This document shows, piece after piece, positions 5,776 through 12,668 of a stretch of 15,968 nt of DNA. Under the pieces are notes generated by a model that was not told the origin of the DNA, made no database searches, and worked only from the letters and a program-made list of their open reading frames with translations. A program made the position numbers and the translations under genes. Each line of letters starts with the position of its first letter. Position 1 is the first letter of the stretch. This DNA is from an uncultured Ideonella sp. Its GTDB lineage: Bacteria > Pseudomonadota > Gammaproteobacteria > Burkholderiales > Burkholderiaceae. The DNA is taken from contig CAMLGG010000112.1 of assembly GCA_946479475.1 (NCBI GenBank), positions 1 through 15,968 of the forward strand, in the 5' to 3' direction.

Positions 5776-7929
5776 TCAGAAACTGTAGCTCGCGTTGAAA
5801 CCGGCCAGCCAGGTTCGGCCCGGCGCCGGCTCGAAGAAGCGGCCGTTGCCTTCATTGACGATGACCGAGCCCGCATAGTTCCGGTCGAAGAGGTTGTCCG
5901 CCCTCACGAAGCCGCTGAAGCCCCAGGATCCGCGCTGCATCCGGTAGCCGACGCTGGCGCTCGCGATGCCGAAGCCGGCGGCGGCGTCATTGTTGAGGTC
6001 GTTGACCGGGACGTCGCTGAGGGCCCTGAACTCCACGCCCGCCTGCCATCCCTCCGGCGGCGCCCACCGCAAGGCGCCGTAGGCGGATGTGCGCGCCACG
6101 CCCGGCAGCCGGTTGCCCGCCGGGATGACCAGCGTGGGCTCGGTGCACGGCGGCGCCGCGCAGGTCGTGAAGCTCTCGTCGTACTTCCCGTCGAGCCAGG
6201 TCAGCGAGGCCTGGGCCTTCCAGTCGCCGGCCAGCCTGGCGGACCAGCCCACCTCGACGCCGTCGCGCCTCGTCTTGCCGGCGTTCTGGAAGCTGGCCCG
6301 GCCGCCGAGGTTGGTCTGGGTGACGATCTCGTCGGTGGTGCGCACCATGAACAGCGCGGCGTTGAGCGCCTGGCCGGGCGCCGGCTGCCACTTCACGCCC
6401 AGCTCGAAGTTGTTGCTGCGCGCCGGCTTGAGCGTGGTGTTCAGGCCGGCCGAGCCGTCGCTTCGGTAGGCCAGTTCGTTCAGCGTCGGCGTCTCGAAGC
6501 CGCGGCCGGCCGAGGCGTACAGGTGCAGCGTCTCGCTGGCCAGGTACATCGCCGAGGCGACGGGCGTGGTGGCGCTGAAATCGGTGCGGCCGCTGTCGTC
6601 CCCGTTGGGCCCGACGATGTAGTGGTCGGTGCTCCTGATCTTGACCGTGCTGTGGCGAACGCCGGCATCGAAGCGCCAGTCGGCCCGCGGCCGCAGCGTG
6701 GCCTGCACGTACTGGTCGAAGGCGGTGCTGCGGTTGTCCTCGTCGCGACGCAGCGCGCCCTTGACGCCCAGCGTGTCGCCGATGAAGTTCTCGTAGCCGC
6801 GCCGGTGCTCGTCCAGCCCGTCGAAGGCGATGCCGGCGACCACCGCGTAGGGCACGACCGCGAAGCGCTGGTCCAGCGTCCAGCGCAGGTCGGCGCCGCT
6901 GTAGTCGCGGGCCAGGTCGATGACGCCGCCGGGGTGCTTGGGGCTGCCTTGCGGCGCCGTAGGGATGGCCTGGAACTGCTCGGTGTGGCGGCTGCCGCCG
7001 TAGGCCATCAACTGCAGGCGCTGGCTGGGGCCGAGGGACTGCTCGTAGGTGGCACCGAGCTGGGTCTGGTCGAACGACTTGCGGGTATTGAACGCCAGCG
7101 CAGCCGGATCGACGCTGCGCGGATCCGCGTCGAACTGGGCGCGGGTCAGGCCCAGCGGATCCTGGGCCTCGGGCGTGTCGACGCTGTTGGCCACCACCGT
7201 GAGCTTCGAGCCGCCGCCGGCCGGATGCCAGGTCAGCTTGAGGTTGCCGAGATTGCGTTGCACGGCGCTGTGGACGCGGTAGCCGTCGGTCTCGAAGTGG
7301 TTCACGTCCGCCGCGTAGCCGAAGTCTCCGGCGCTGCCCTGCAGCTGCAGGTTGGTGCGCAGGGCCTCGTCGCTGCCGGCGGCGTAGCCCAGCTCCACGG
7401 TGGGCGGGCCGCTGCCCTCGGCGCTCGTCACCTCGATCACGCCGCCGGAGGAGTTGCCGTAAAGGGCCGAGAAGGGCCCGCGCAGGATCTCGATGCGCTC
7501 GGCGGCGCTCAGGTCCACGTGTGAAACCTGGCCCTGGCCGTCCGGCAAGGTGGCCGGAATGCCATCGACGTACAGCCGCACACCGCGGATGCCGAAGGTC
7601 GAACGTGCGCCGAAGCCGCGCACCGAGACCTGCACGTCCTGCGCGTAGTTCTGGCGGTCGCGCGCCAGCAGCCCGGGCACGCCGCCCAGGCTCTCGGCGA
7701 TGTTGGCCTGCATCCGCGTGTCGCGGATCTGGTCGGCCTGCAGGCGGTCGACCGAGGCGGGGACGTCGAAGGGCCGCTCGGACAGGCGCGTGCCGATGAC
7801 CGTCACGCTTTGCGCTTCGGCATTGGCGTTCGCATCGGGAGCGGCAGCCTGCTGGGCCGCGGCCGCCACCGGCAACAGGGCCGGCAGCAGGAGCCGGAGG
7901 GAGGAGGTGAAGGCGGTTCGCTTGTTCAT
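5776..7929 (-). CDS. pqqU: TonB-dependent outer-membrane receptor, YncD/PqqU type (probable PQQ receptor)
   Basis: This 717-aa receptor has a signal peptide (about 1-25), a TonB box-like SVTVIG at 41-46, a plug domain (about 50-170) and a 22-strand-type barrel ending in the aromatic-terminated ASYSF. Several stretches closely match my memory of Escherichia coli YncD, now called PqqU and reported as the high-affinity PQQ importer. These are DRQNYAQDVQVSVRGFG (91-107), YVDGIPATLPDGQGQ, LRGPFSALYGNSSGGV, GRGFETPTLNELAYR, NAGKTRRDGVEVGW, DNLFDRNYAGSVIVNEGNGR and EPAPGRTW. The similarity spans the plug and extracellular or barrel segments, so shared ligand is plausible but not proven. A Cys pair (TTCAAPPC) may stabilise an external loop. 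It is third in the pedF operon, between the binding-protein and b561-propeller genes. E. coli yncD likewise neighbours a beta-propeller gene (yncE). Confidence 0.88.
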   Translation of the reverse strand: MNKRTAFTSSLRLLLPALLPVAAAAQQAAAPDANANAEAQSVTVIGTRLSERPFDVPASVDRLQADQIRDTRMQANIAESLGGVPGLLARDRQNYAQDVQVSVRGFGARSTFGIRGVRLYVDGIPATLPDGQGQVSHVDLSAAERIEILRGPFSALYGNSSGGVIEVTSAEGSGPPTVELGYAAGSDEALRTNLQLQGSAGDFGYAADVNHFETDGYRVHSAVQRNLGNLKLTWHPAGGGSKLTVVANSVDTPEAQDPLGLTRAQFDADPRSVDPAALAFNTRKSFDQTQLGATYEQSLGPSQRLQLMAYGGSRHTEQFQAIPTAPQGSPKHPGGVIDLARDYSGADLRWTLDQRFAVVPYAVVAGIAFDGLDEHRRGYENFIGDTLGVKGALRRDEDNRSTAFDQYVQATLRPRADWRFDAGVRHSTVKIRSTDHYIVGPNGDDSGRTDFSATTPVASAMYLASETLHLYASAGRGFETPTLNELAYRSDGSAGLNTTLKPARSNNFELGVKWQPAPGQALNAALFMVRTTDEIVTQTNLGGRASFQNAGKTRRDGVEVGWSARLAGDWKAQASLTWLDGKYDESFTTCAAPPCTEPTLVIPAGNRLPGVARTSAYGALRWAPPEGWQAGVEFRALSDVPVNDLNNDAAAGFGIASASVGYRMQRGSWGFSGFVRADNLFDRNYAGSVIVNEGNGRFFEPAPGRTWLAGFNASYSF

Positions 7930-7937
7930 CGTTGTGT

Positions 7938-7955
7938 GCCGCCTCGGACGGCGGC
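7938..7955 (-). other. Hairpin overlapping the receptor gene's ribosome-binding region
   Basis: GCCGCC, six-base loop, GGCGGC lies between the binding-protein stop (7956-7958) and the receptor start (7929). The only Shine-Dalgarno-like GAGG of the receptor gene lies inside it. Ribosomes finishing the upstream gene could open it, so it may give translational coupling. No T-tract is present, so it is unlikely to be a terminator. Confidence 0.4.
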
Positions 7956-8810
7956 TCAGAGGTGCCAGCTCACGTGGCCGGCCGTGAAGATAGCCTGCAA
8001 GCGGCCGCTTGCCTGCAGGGTTTGCATGGCCTGTTGCAAAGCCGCCGCGAGTTCGCCCGCGTCCTGGCGCACGGCGCAGCCCACGGCCCAGCCCTCGCGC
8101 GGAGCGCGCGGCGAGGGCAAGGGTTGAAGCACGAAGCGGGGATCGCCCGCCAGCACGGCTTCCAGCTCGGAGGCCAGGCCCGAGGCGGCATCGGCCTGCC
8201 CGTCGAGCAAGGCCTGGGCAGCGACCGCGCCATCGGGAAATGCCGTGAGGAGGCGGTCCTTCAGCACCCCGCCCTCGGCGCCGGCGAGCAGCCAGCCCGC
8301 GAGGGATTGCCCCGCGACCGCGACCTTCAGGCCCTGCAGCTCGCCCAGGCTGTTGGCCTGGCCGAGCTTGCCCTTGTCCAGCGCCAGCAGCACCCGCTCG
8401 CGGAAGTATGGGGCGACCACCTGCACCTGCGGATTGGCCTGGGTCAACTGCCGGTCCATCGGGACGTGCAGCAGCACGTCGGCCGGTCCCCAGCCCAGGT
8501 AGTGGCCCTTCCAGACCATGTTGCGCAGGTCGTCGTTCATGTTCTCGCCCGCCTGGAAAGGCAGCGGCGAGAACTGCAGGCCCATCTCGGCGGCCAGTGC
8601 GCGGCCGATCTCCACGTCGATCCCGCGCCCGTCGACATGGAAGGGCGGCATCTCCTGGTACAGGCCGACGACCAGGCTGCCGCGTTCGCGGATGCGCTCG
8701 AGCCGGCCCGCGCCGGCCTCGGCGAACACCGCGGGAGACAGGCAGGCACCAGCCGCCGCCGCCAGCCAGCGCCGGCGGGACAGCACGCGCCGGTCACATC
8801 GGCTTTTCAC
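7956..8810 (-). CDS. Quinoprotein-associated periplasmic substrate-binding protein (MxaJ/MoxJ-like)
   Basis: This 284-aa type-2 periplasmic binding protein belongs to the family that accompanies methanol and other PQQ dehydrogenases. The diagnostic stretch is DDLRNMVWKGHYLGWGPAD at 93-111, followed by VLLHVP. SLVVGLYQEMPPF at 45-57 and GIDVEIGRALAAEMG at 63-77 are typical of the amino-acid-binding-protein fold. MoxJ proteins are thought to help assemble or serve the quinoprotein; an ABC-transport role is doubtful because no permease or ATPase gene is nearby. The N-terminus carries SRRRWLAAAAG (11-21), a possible Tat signal, with cleavage expected after VFA (30). The start is GTG at 8810, chosen for GGAGA about 7 nt upstream. 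It overlaps the end of pedF by 17 nt, which implies coupled translation. The receptor gene follows after 26 nt. Confidence 0.87.
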   Translation of the reverse strand: MKSRCDRRVLSRRRWLAAAAGACLSPAVFAEAGAGRLERIRERGSLVVGLYQEMPPFHVDGRGIDVEIGRALAAEMGLQFSPLPFQAGENMNDDLRNMVWKGHYLGWGPADVLLHVPMDRQLTQANPQVQVVAPYFRERVLLALDKGKLGQANSLGELQGLKVAVAGQSLAGWLLAGAEGGVLKDRLLTAFPDGAVAAQALLDGQADAASGLASELEAVLAGDPRFVLQPLPSPRAPREGWAVGCAVRQDAGELAAALQQAMQTLQASGRLQAIFTAGHVSWHL

Positions 8811-9273
8811 GGCGCGTCTCCAGGTAGGACTTGATGGCCCACATCGCCTCCTGGTTCAGCGTGCCCTCGAACGGCGGCATGTAGACGGCGCCGTTGCGCG
8901 AGCGGCCATGGCGGACGGTGGTGAGGAAATACTGGTCGTTCTCCGCCACGCAGGCATTGCGCTTCTTCTCGTCCTTGAGCGAGACGCAGTCGTTGTCGAG
9001 CCGGCGCAGGTCGGGCGCGATGCCGCCGGAGATCGCTTCCAGGCCATGGCAGCGGGCGCAGTTCTGGTTGAAGGCGGAAGTGCCGATTCGCACGGCGGTG
9101 TCGCGCGGGTCGCCCGCCGGGCGGAACGGGTTCTGTTCGCGCCATCCCTCGCCCAGCGTGGGCAATTCGTGCGTGTCCACGGCCTGCGGCGTCACGTCGC
9201 CGTGGGCCATGGCCAGCGTGCAGGCGAGCAGGCTGGCGGCCAGGGCGGCCGCTCGCGTTGCTTGTCTCCTCAT
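8794..9273 (-). CDS. pedF: Cytochrome c-550, PedF family
   Basis: This 159-aa periplasmic mono-haem cytochrome c has a signal peptide ending at about AMA-HG (23-25). The haem motif CARCH is at 72-76, followed by GLEAISGGIAPDLR, and the axial Met is probably M132 in YMPPFEG. Two further cysteines (C96, C108) probably form a disulphide. HGDVTPQAVDT near the mature N-terminus, NGAVYMPPFEGTLNQEAMWAIKSY... at the C-terminus and the overall size match PedF. In pseudomonads PedF is encoded beside PQQ ethanol dehydrogenases and is believed to accept their electrons. Here it is first in an operon with the MoxJ-like, PqqU-like and b561-propeller genes. The start at 9273 has AGGAG 7 nt upstream. A near-perfect sigma-54 promoter lies at 9339-9324. 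Confidence 0.93.
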   Translation of the reverse strand: MRRQATRAAALAASLLACTLAMAHGDVTPQAVDTHELPTLGEGWREQNPFRPAGDPRDTAVRIGTSAFNQNCARCHGLEAISGGIAPDLRRLDNDCVSLKDEKKRNACVAENDQYFLTTVRHGRSRNGAVYMPPFEGTLNQEAMWAIKSYLETRREKPM

Positions 9274-9323
9274 GTCGGAACTCCTGGGATCGGGTTGAAG
9301 GGATCGGGCTTGGGGCTGTGAAC

Positions 9324-9339
9324 TGCAATGGGTATGCCA
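9324..9339 (-). promoter_or_regulatory. Sigma-54 promoter of the pedF operon
   Basis: Read on the minus strand, TGGCATACCCATTGCA matches the sigma-54 consensus: -24 TGGCAT, exact GG-N10-GC spacing and -12 TTGCA. Transcription would start near 9313, leaving a leader of about 40 nt before the pedF ATG. It is the best match in the window. Confidence 0.85.
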
Positions 9340-9515
9340 CCTGGCGATCCCCGGGCTGCTGGCCGGCCCGCATCAGGGAAAACAAGCATCGCCCTGTCCC
9401 ATATCAAGACAAGGTGACGCGTGTGACACCCAGGCTGGTACGTGCCGTGGCACTCCCGGACAGCCATCGCGTCGCAAACCCGGTGTCCGAACCGCCTTTC
9501 GAGCCGCCCGGGGCT
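9340..9515. other. Region between divergent sigma-54 promoters; probable activator-binding sites
   Basis: Sigma-54 activators usually bind 80-200 bp upstream, so this 176-bp stretch could serve both the pedF and nosR-like promoters. It contains the dyads TGTC-N9-GACA (9395-9411) and GTGCC-GT-GGCAC (9442-9453), and an imperfect GGTG...CACC repeat around 9413-9430. Which, if any, is bound cannot be told from sequence. No gene is evident here. The long frames crossing the region are open only because of the high GC content. Confidence 0.4.
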
Positions 9516-9531
9516 GGGCACGGGCATTGCA
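9516..9531 (+). promoter_or_regulatory. Sigma-54 promoter of the nosR-like/apbE operon
   Basis: GGGCACGGGCATTGCA has -24 GGGCACG (one mismatch, T to G at the first base), correct GG-N10-GC spacing and -12 TTGCA. The transcript would start near 9542. The in-frame ATG at 9544 would then be almost leaderless, so the ATG at 9577 is favoured. It faces away from the pedF promoter at 9339-9324. Confidence 0.78.
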
Positions 9532-9576
9532 AACGGCCGCCCCATGCAAGCACGACCCGCCACGACGAAGCTGCGC

Positions 9577-11679
9577 ATGAAGGCCCTGCTGCTGGCCGCC
9601 GCGCTGCTCATGCTGGCCTGCGGCAGCACACGGGCCGGCGTGATGACGCGCGAGCGGCTGCAGGCCCTGTTCCCCGCGCCGCTCATCCTGGGCGAGCGCG
9701 ATGTCGCCCTGCCGGTCTGGCCGGTCTTCAAGCAGGAGGCGACCGCCACCGTGCTCGTCGCCTATGTCTTCGAATCGATCGACCTGGCGCCGGTGCCCGG
9801 CTTCTCCGGCACGCCGGTCAACCTGCTGGTGGCGCTCGATGCCCAGGGCAGCTTCCGCGAAGTTCGGGTGCTCTCGCAGCACGAGCCGGTGTTCCTCGAC
9901 GGGCTCGGCGAGGCACCGCTGCTGCGCTTCGTCGAGCAGTACCGCGGCCTTTCGCTCAAGCAGAGCATCAAGGTCGGCAGCGAGCAGTCGCGTTCGGCCC
10001 GGTCCACCAGTGCCACGGTCACCATCGACGGCGTGTCCAAGGCCACGGCCTCGGTGCGCATAGTCAACCAGAGCCTGCTCGCCGCCTCGCTGAGGGTCGC
10101 ACGGGCGAAGCTCGGCTACGCGACCGGGCGCGACCCCGAGCTGGTCGGCCACCTGAAGACCGCCACGGCCGAGCGCATGGATTGGGCAGGCCTGCTGAAG
10201 GCCGGCCTCGTGCAGCACGTGAGCCTCTCGCGCGAGGAAGTCGAGCGGGCCTTCGCCGGCACCGCGGGCGAGGGCCAAGGCTCGCCGGCCCAGGGCAGCG
10301 GGCCCTACATGGAGTTCTGGCTGGCCCACCTCGGCGTCCCGAGCACCGCCCTGAGCCTGCTTGGAGAGGCCGGCCGGGCGCACCTGCAAGGCCGCCTCGA
10401 CGCCGGCGACCACGCACTGCTGGTCGTGGCCCGCGGCGTCGACAGCTTCGTCGGCGACGGCTTCGTCCGCGGGGCCGTGCCCGACCGGCTGACGCTGCGC
10501 CAGGGCGAGCTGCCGCTGGAACTGCGAGACCTGGATCTGGACGACCCGCTCGCGCTGCCCGCCGAGCTGGCGGGGGCGGAGTCCAAGGTCTTCCGCGTCA
10601 TCGGGCCCGCCGGGCTGGATCCTTCGCAGCCGATGAGCTTCGGCTTTCGCGTCACCCGCAGCAAGGGCATCGTCTACCCCGAGCGGGTCAGCCGCGACTT
10701 CGCGCTGGGCTATACGCTGCCGGCGGACCGCGTCGAACCGCCGGCAGGCGACGCGAAATCCTGGCGTGGCGTCTGGGCGTCGCGCGCCGCCGAACTGGCC
10801 GTCCTCGGTCTCGCCCTCGCCGGCCTGGCGACGCTGCTGGCGCGCCCTGCCTGGCTGGTCGCCGACCAGCGGCGCCTCGCCTGGGCGCGCAACGGCTTCG
10901 CCGTCTTCACGCTGGTGTTCGTCGGCTGGTACGCGCAGGGGCAGCTGTCGATCGTCAATGCCACGGCGCTCGTGCAGGCGCTGCTCGCAGGGCGTTCGCT
11001 GGAGTTCTTCCTCTACGACCCGGTGACGGTGGTGCTCTGGGCGGTCGTCGCCCTGACGCTCGTCGTGTGGGGCCGCGGCACCTTCTGCGGCTGGCTGTGT
11101 CCCTTCGGCGCCTTGCAGGAGCTGGTCGCCCAGGCGGCCGCCGCGCTGCGCCTGCCGCGGTGGCGCCTGCACCGCCGCACCGACCGGGCGCTCAAGGTCC
11201 TCAAGTACGCCGTCCTGGCCGTGCTGCTCGCCGGCGCCCTGGTGCCCGGGCGGGCGACCGACACGCTGGTCGAGGTCGAGCCGTTCAAGACCGCCATCAC
11301 GCTGGGCTTCCAGCGCTCCTGGCCCTTCGTGACGTGGGCGGTGACGCTCGTGCTGGCCAGCGCATTCGTCTACAAGGCCTATTGCCGCTACCTGTGCCCG
11401 CTCGGCGCCGGGCTGGCCCTGCTGGGGCGCCTGCGCCGCTGGGACTGGATCGCCCGCCGCGCCGAATGCGGCACGCCCTGCCAGACCTGCCGCCACCGCT
11501 GCGGCTACCAGGCCATCGACCCGCAGGGCCGGATCGACTATGCCGAATGCTTCCAGTGCCTGGACTGCGTGGCCATCCATGCGGATCCACGCCGCTGCGC
11601 ACCTCTGATCGCCCAGGGGCGGACCGATCGGAAGGTCTTCGTCCTCCAACCCCAGCCCCGAACGGAGCCCACGCCATGA
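9577..11679 (+). CDS. NosR/NirI-like flavin- and 4Fe-4S-containing membrane protein
   Basis: This 700-aa protein has the NosR architecture. A signal/first helix (1-20) is followed by a periplasmic FMN-binding domain whose likely flavinylation site is DGVSKATAS at 151-159 (Thr157; the usual SGAT is SKAT here). A long periplasmic region follows, then about five membrane helices between 405 and 600. Two CP motifs sit at the membrane face, CGWLCPFG (504-511) and CRYLCPLG (603-610). A cytoplasmic two-cluster ferredoxin domain follows, CxxxCxxCxxxC at 631-642 and CxxCxxC...C at 658-674. Such proteins move electrons across the inner membrane through flavin and Fe-S centres. No nosZ or nir genes are present, so a role in the PQQ system is inferred. 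Start 9577 is preferred over 9544 because of the promoter at 9516-9531; the Shine-Dalgarno sequence is weak either way. Its stop overlaps the apbE start (ATGA). Confidence 0.88.
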   Translation: MKALLLAAALLMLACGSTRAGVMTRERLQALFPAPLILGERDVALPVWPVFKQEATATVLVAYVFESIDLAPVPGFSGTPVNLLVALDAQGSFREVRVLSQHEPVFLDGLGEAPLLRFVEQYRGLSLKQSIKVGSEQSRSARSTSATVTIDGVSKATASVRIVNQSLLAASLRVARAKLGYATGRDPELVGHLKTATAERMDWAGLLKAGLVQHVSLSREEVERAFAGTAGEGQGSPAQGSGPYMEFWLAHLGVPSTALSLLGEAGRAHLQGRLDAGDHALLVVARGVDSFVGDGFVRGAVPDRLTLRQGELPLELRDLDLDDPLALPAELAGAESKVFRVIGPAGLDPSQPMSFGFRVTRSKGIVYPERVSRDFALGYTLPADRVEPPAGDAKSWRGVWASRAAELAVLGLALAGLATLLARPAWLVADQRRLAWARNGFAVFTLVFVGWYAQGQLSIVNATALVQALLAGRSLEFFLYDPVTVVLWAVVALTLVVWGRGTFCGWLCPFGALQELVAQAAAALRLPRWRLHRRTDRALKVLKYAVLAVLLAGALVPGRATDTLVEVEPFKTAITLGFQRSWPFVTWAVTLVLASAFVYKAYCRYLCPLGAGLALLGRLRRWDWIARRAECGTPCQTCRHRCGYQAIDPQGRIDYAECFQCLDCVAIHADPRRCAPLIAQGRTDRKVFVLQPQPRTEPTP

Positions 11680-12668
11680 AAAGACGGCAGGTGCTGTACG
11701 CCGCCATGGGACAAGGACTGATGAGCGCCACCTCCTTGCAAGCCGCCGCAGCGACGCCCCAGCCGCTGGTCTGGCGGCGGCGTGACTGGCTCGGGTTCGG
11801 CACCATGCTGTCGATGCGGGCCGGGGGCGACGACGAAGCCCGCCTGGAACGGGCGCTCGACGCGAGCGTCGCCGCCGTGCGGGCGATCGAGTCGCAGATG
11901 AGCCTGCACGATCCCGGCAGCCCCTTGTCGCGACTGAACCGCGACGGCGAGCTGCGTGATCCACCGGGAGAACTGCTGGCGGTGCTGCGCCTGGCGCAAT
12001 GGATGGCACGGCAAAGCTCAGGCGCCTTCGACGCCACGGTGCAGCCGCTGTGGGAGCTGTTCGACGGGGCGCGCCATCAGGGCCGGCTGCCCCGCGCCGC
12101 CGAAGTGGCCGCCGCGCGCGAGCGGGTCGACTGGCGCAGCCTGCACATCGAGGCCCGCCTGGTGCGCTTCAGCCGACCCGGCATGGGCGTGACGCTGAAC
12201 GGCGTGGCCCAGGGCTATGCCTGCGACAGGGTGCGCGACGTGCTGCGCGCCCACGACATCCACCATGCCCTGGTCGACACCGGCGAGCTGGTGCCCATGG
12301 GTCACAACGCCGAGGCGACCCCCTGGCGCCTGGGCCTGGTGGACCCGCGGGACGACCACGTGCTGATGGCGCGGGTGCTGGCCGACGGCCGCTGCGTGGC
12401 CACCTCGGCCGACGAGCCCAGCAGCTTCTCGGCCGACCACCGTCACCACCACATCTTCGACCCGGCCAGCGGCTACTCGCCACCCGGCTTCGCCAGCGTC
12501 ACCGTTGCGGCCCGCAGCGGCGCCCTGGCCGATGCCCTCACCAAGGTGATGTTCGTCGCCGGCCCGGGCCGGGTCGCCGAGCTTGCGCAGCGCTGGCAGG
12601 TCGACGTCCTGTGGGTCGACAAGCTGGGCCGCCAGGGCGCGACGCCGGGCTGGCGCCTCGCGGCCTGA
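11676..12668 (+). CDS. apbE: ApbE-like FAD:protein FMN transferase
   Basis: ApbE enzymes attach FMN covalently to a Ser/Thr of periplasmic flavoprotein domains, using FAD and Mg2+. This 330-aa protein shows LSRLNR at 84-89, TLNGVAQGYACD at 173-184 (usual form GGIAKGYAVD), ALVDTGELVPMG at 198-209, VATSADE at 241-247, HHIFDPASGY at 258-267 (the His expected to be catalytic is retained), and ALADALTKVMF at 283-293. Departures from consensus (one G of the GG pair missing, K to Q) suggest a specialised subgroup. The N-terminus KRRQVLYAAMG followed by an Ala-rich stretch could be a Tat signal, fitting periplasmic action. The 4-nt overlap with the nosR-like gene indicates coupled translation and points to that protein's DGVSKATAS site as its substrate. 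Confidence 0.9.
   Translation: MKRRQVLYAAMGQGLMSATSLQAAAATPQPLVWRRRDWLGFGTMLSMRAGGDDEARLERALDASVAAVRAIESQMSLHDPGSPLSRLNRDGELRDPPGELLAVLRLAQWMARQSSGAFDATVQPLWELFDGARHQGRLPRAAEVAAARERVDWRSLHIEARLVRFSRPGMGVTLNGVAQGYACDRVRDVLRAHDIHHALVDTGELVPMGHNAEATPWRLGLVDPRDDHVLMARVLADGRCVATSADEPSSFSADHRHHHIFDPASGYSPPGFASVTVAARSGALADALTKVMFVAGPGRVAELAQRWQVDVLWVDKLGRQGATPGWRLAA

Noticed and set aside
3958..7524. Very long plus-strand open frame (1188 codons)
   Set aside because: It lies antisense to the b561-propeller and TonB-receptor genes. Its translation is low-complexity, rich in Gly, Arg, His, Val and Ala, with no family motif. It is open only because high GC makes stop codons rare.
9442..9576. Longer N-terminus for the nosR-like protein (starts at 9442 or 9544)
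   Set aside because: These starts precede or nearly coincide with the predicted transcript start from the sigma-54 promoter at 9516-9531, and the added residues do not look like a signal peptide. The start at 9577 begins directly with a hydrophobic signal.
9577..11679. Regulator of nitrous-oxide reductase (true NosR)
   Set aside because: No nosZ, nosD or nir genes are in the window, the flavinylation motif differs (SKAT), and all neighbours are quinoprotein-related. Only the architecture is called.
9373..12009. 878-codon minus-strand frame
   Set aside because: It is antisense to the nosR-like and apbE genes, compositionally biased and without recognisable domains.
9258..12668. 1136-codon plus-strand frame
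   Set aside because: Only its last 331 codons (from 11676) are the real apbE gene. The rest is an out-of-frame shadow of the nosR-like gene with Arg/Ala/Pro-rich nonsense sequence.
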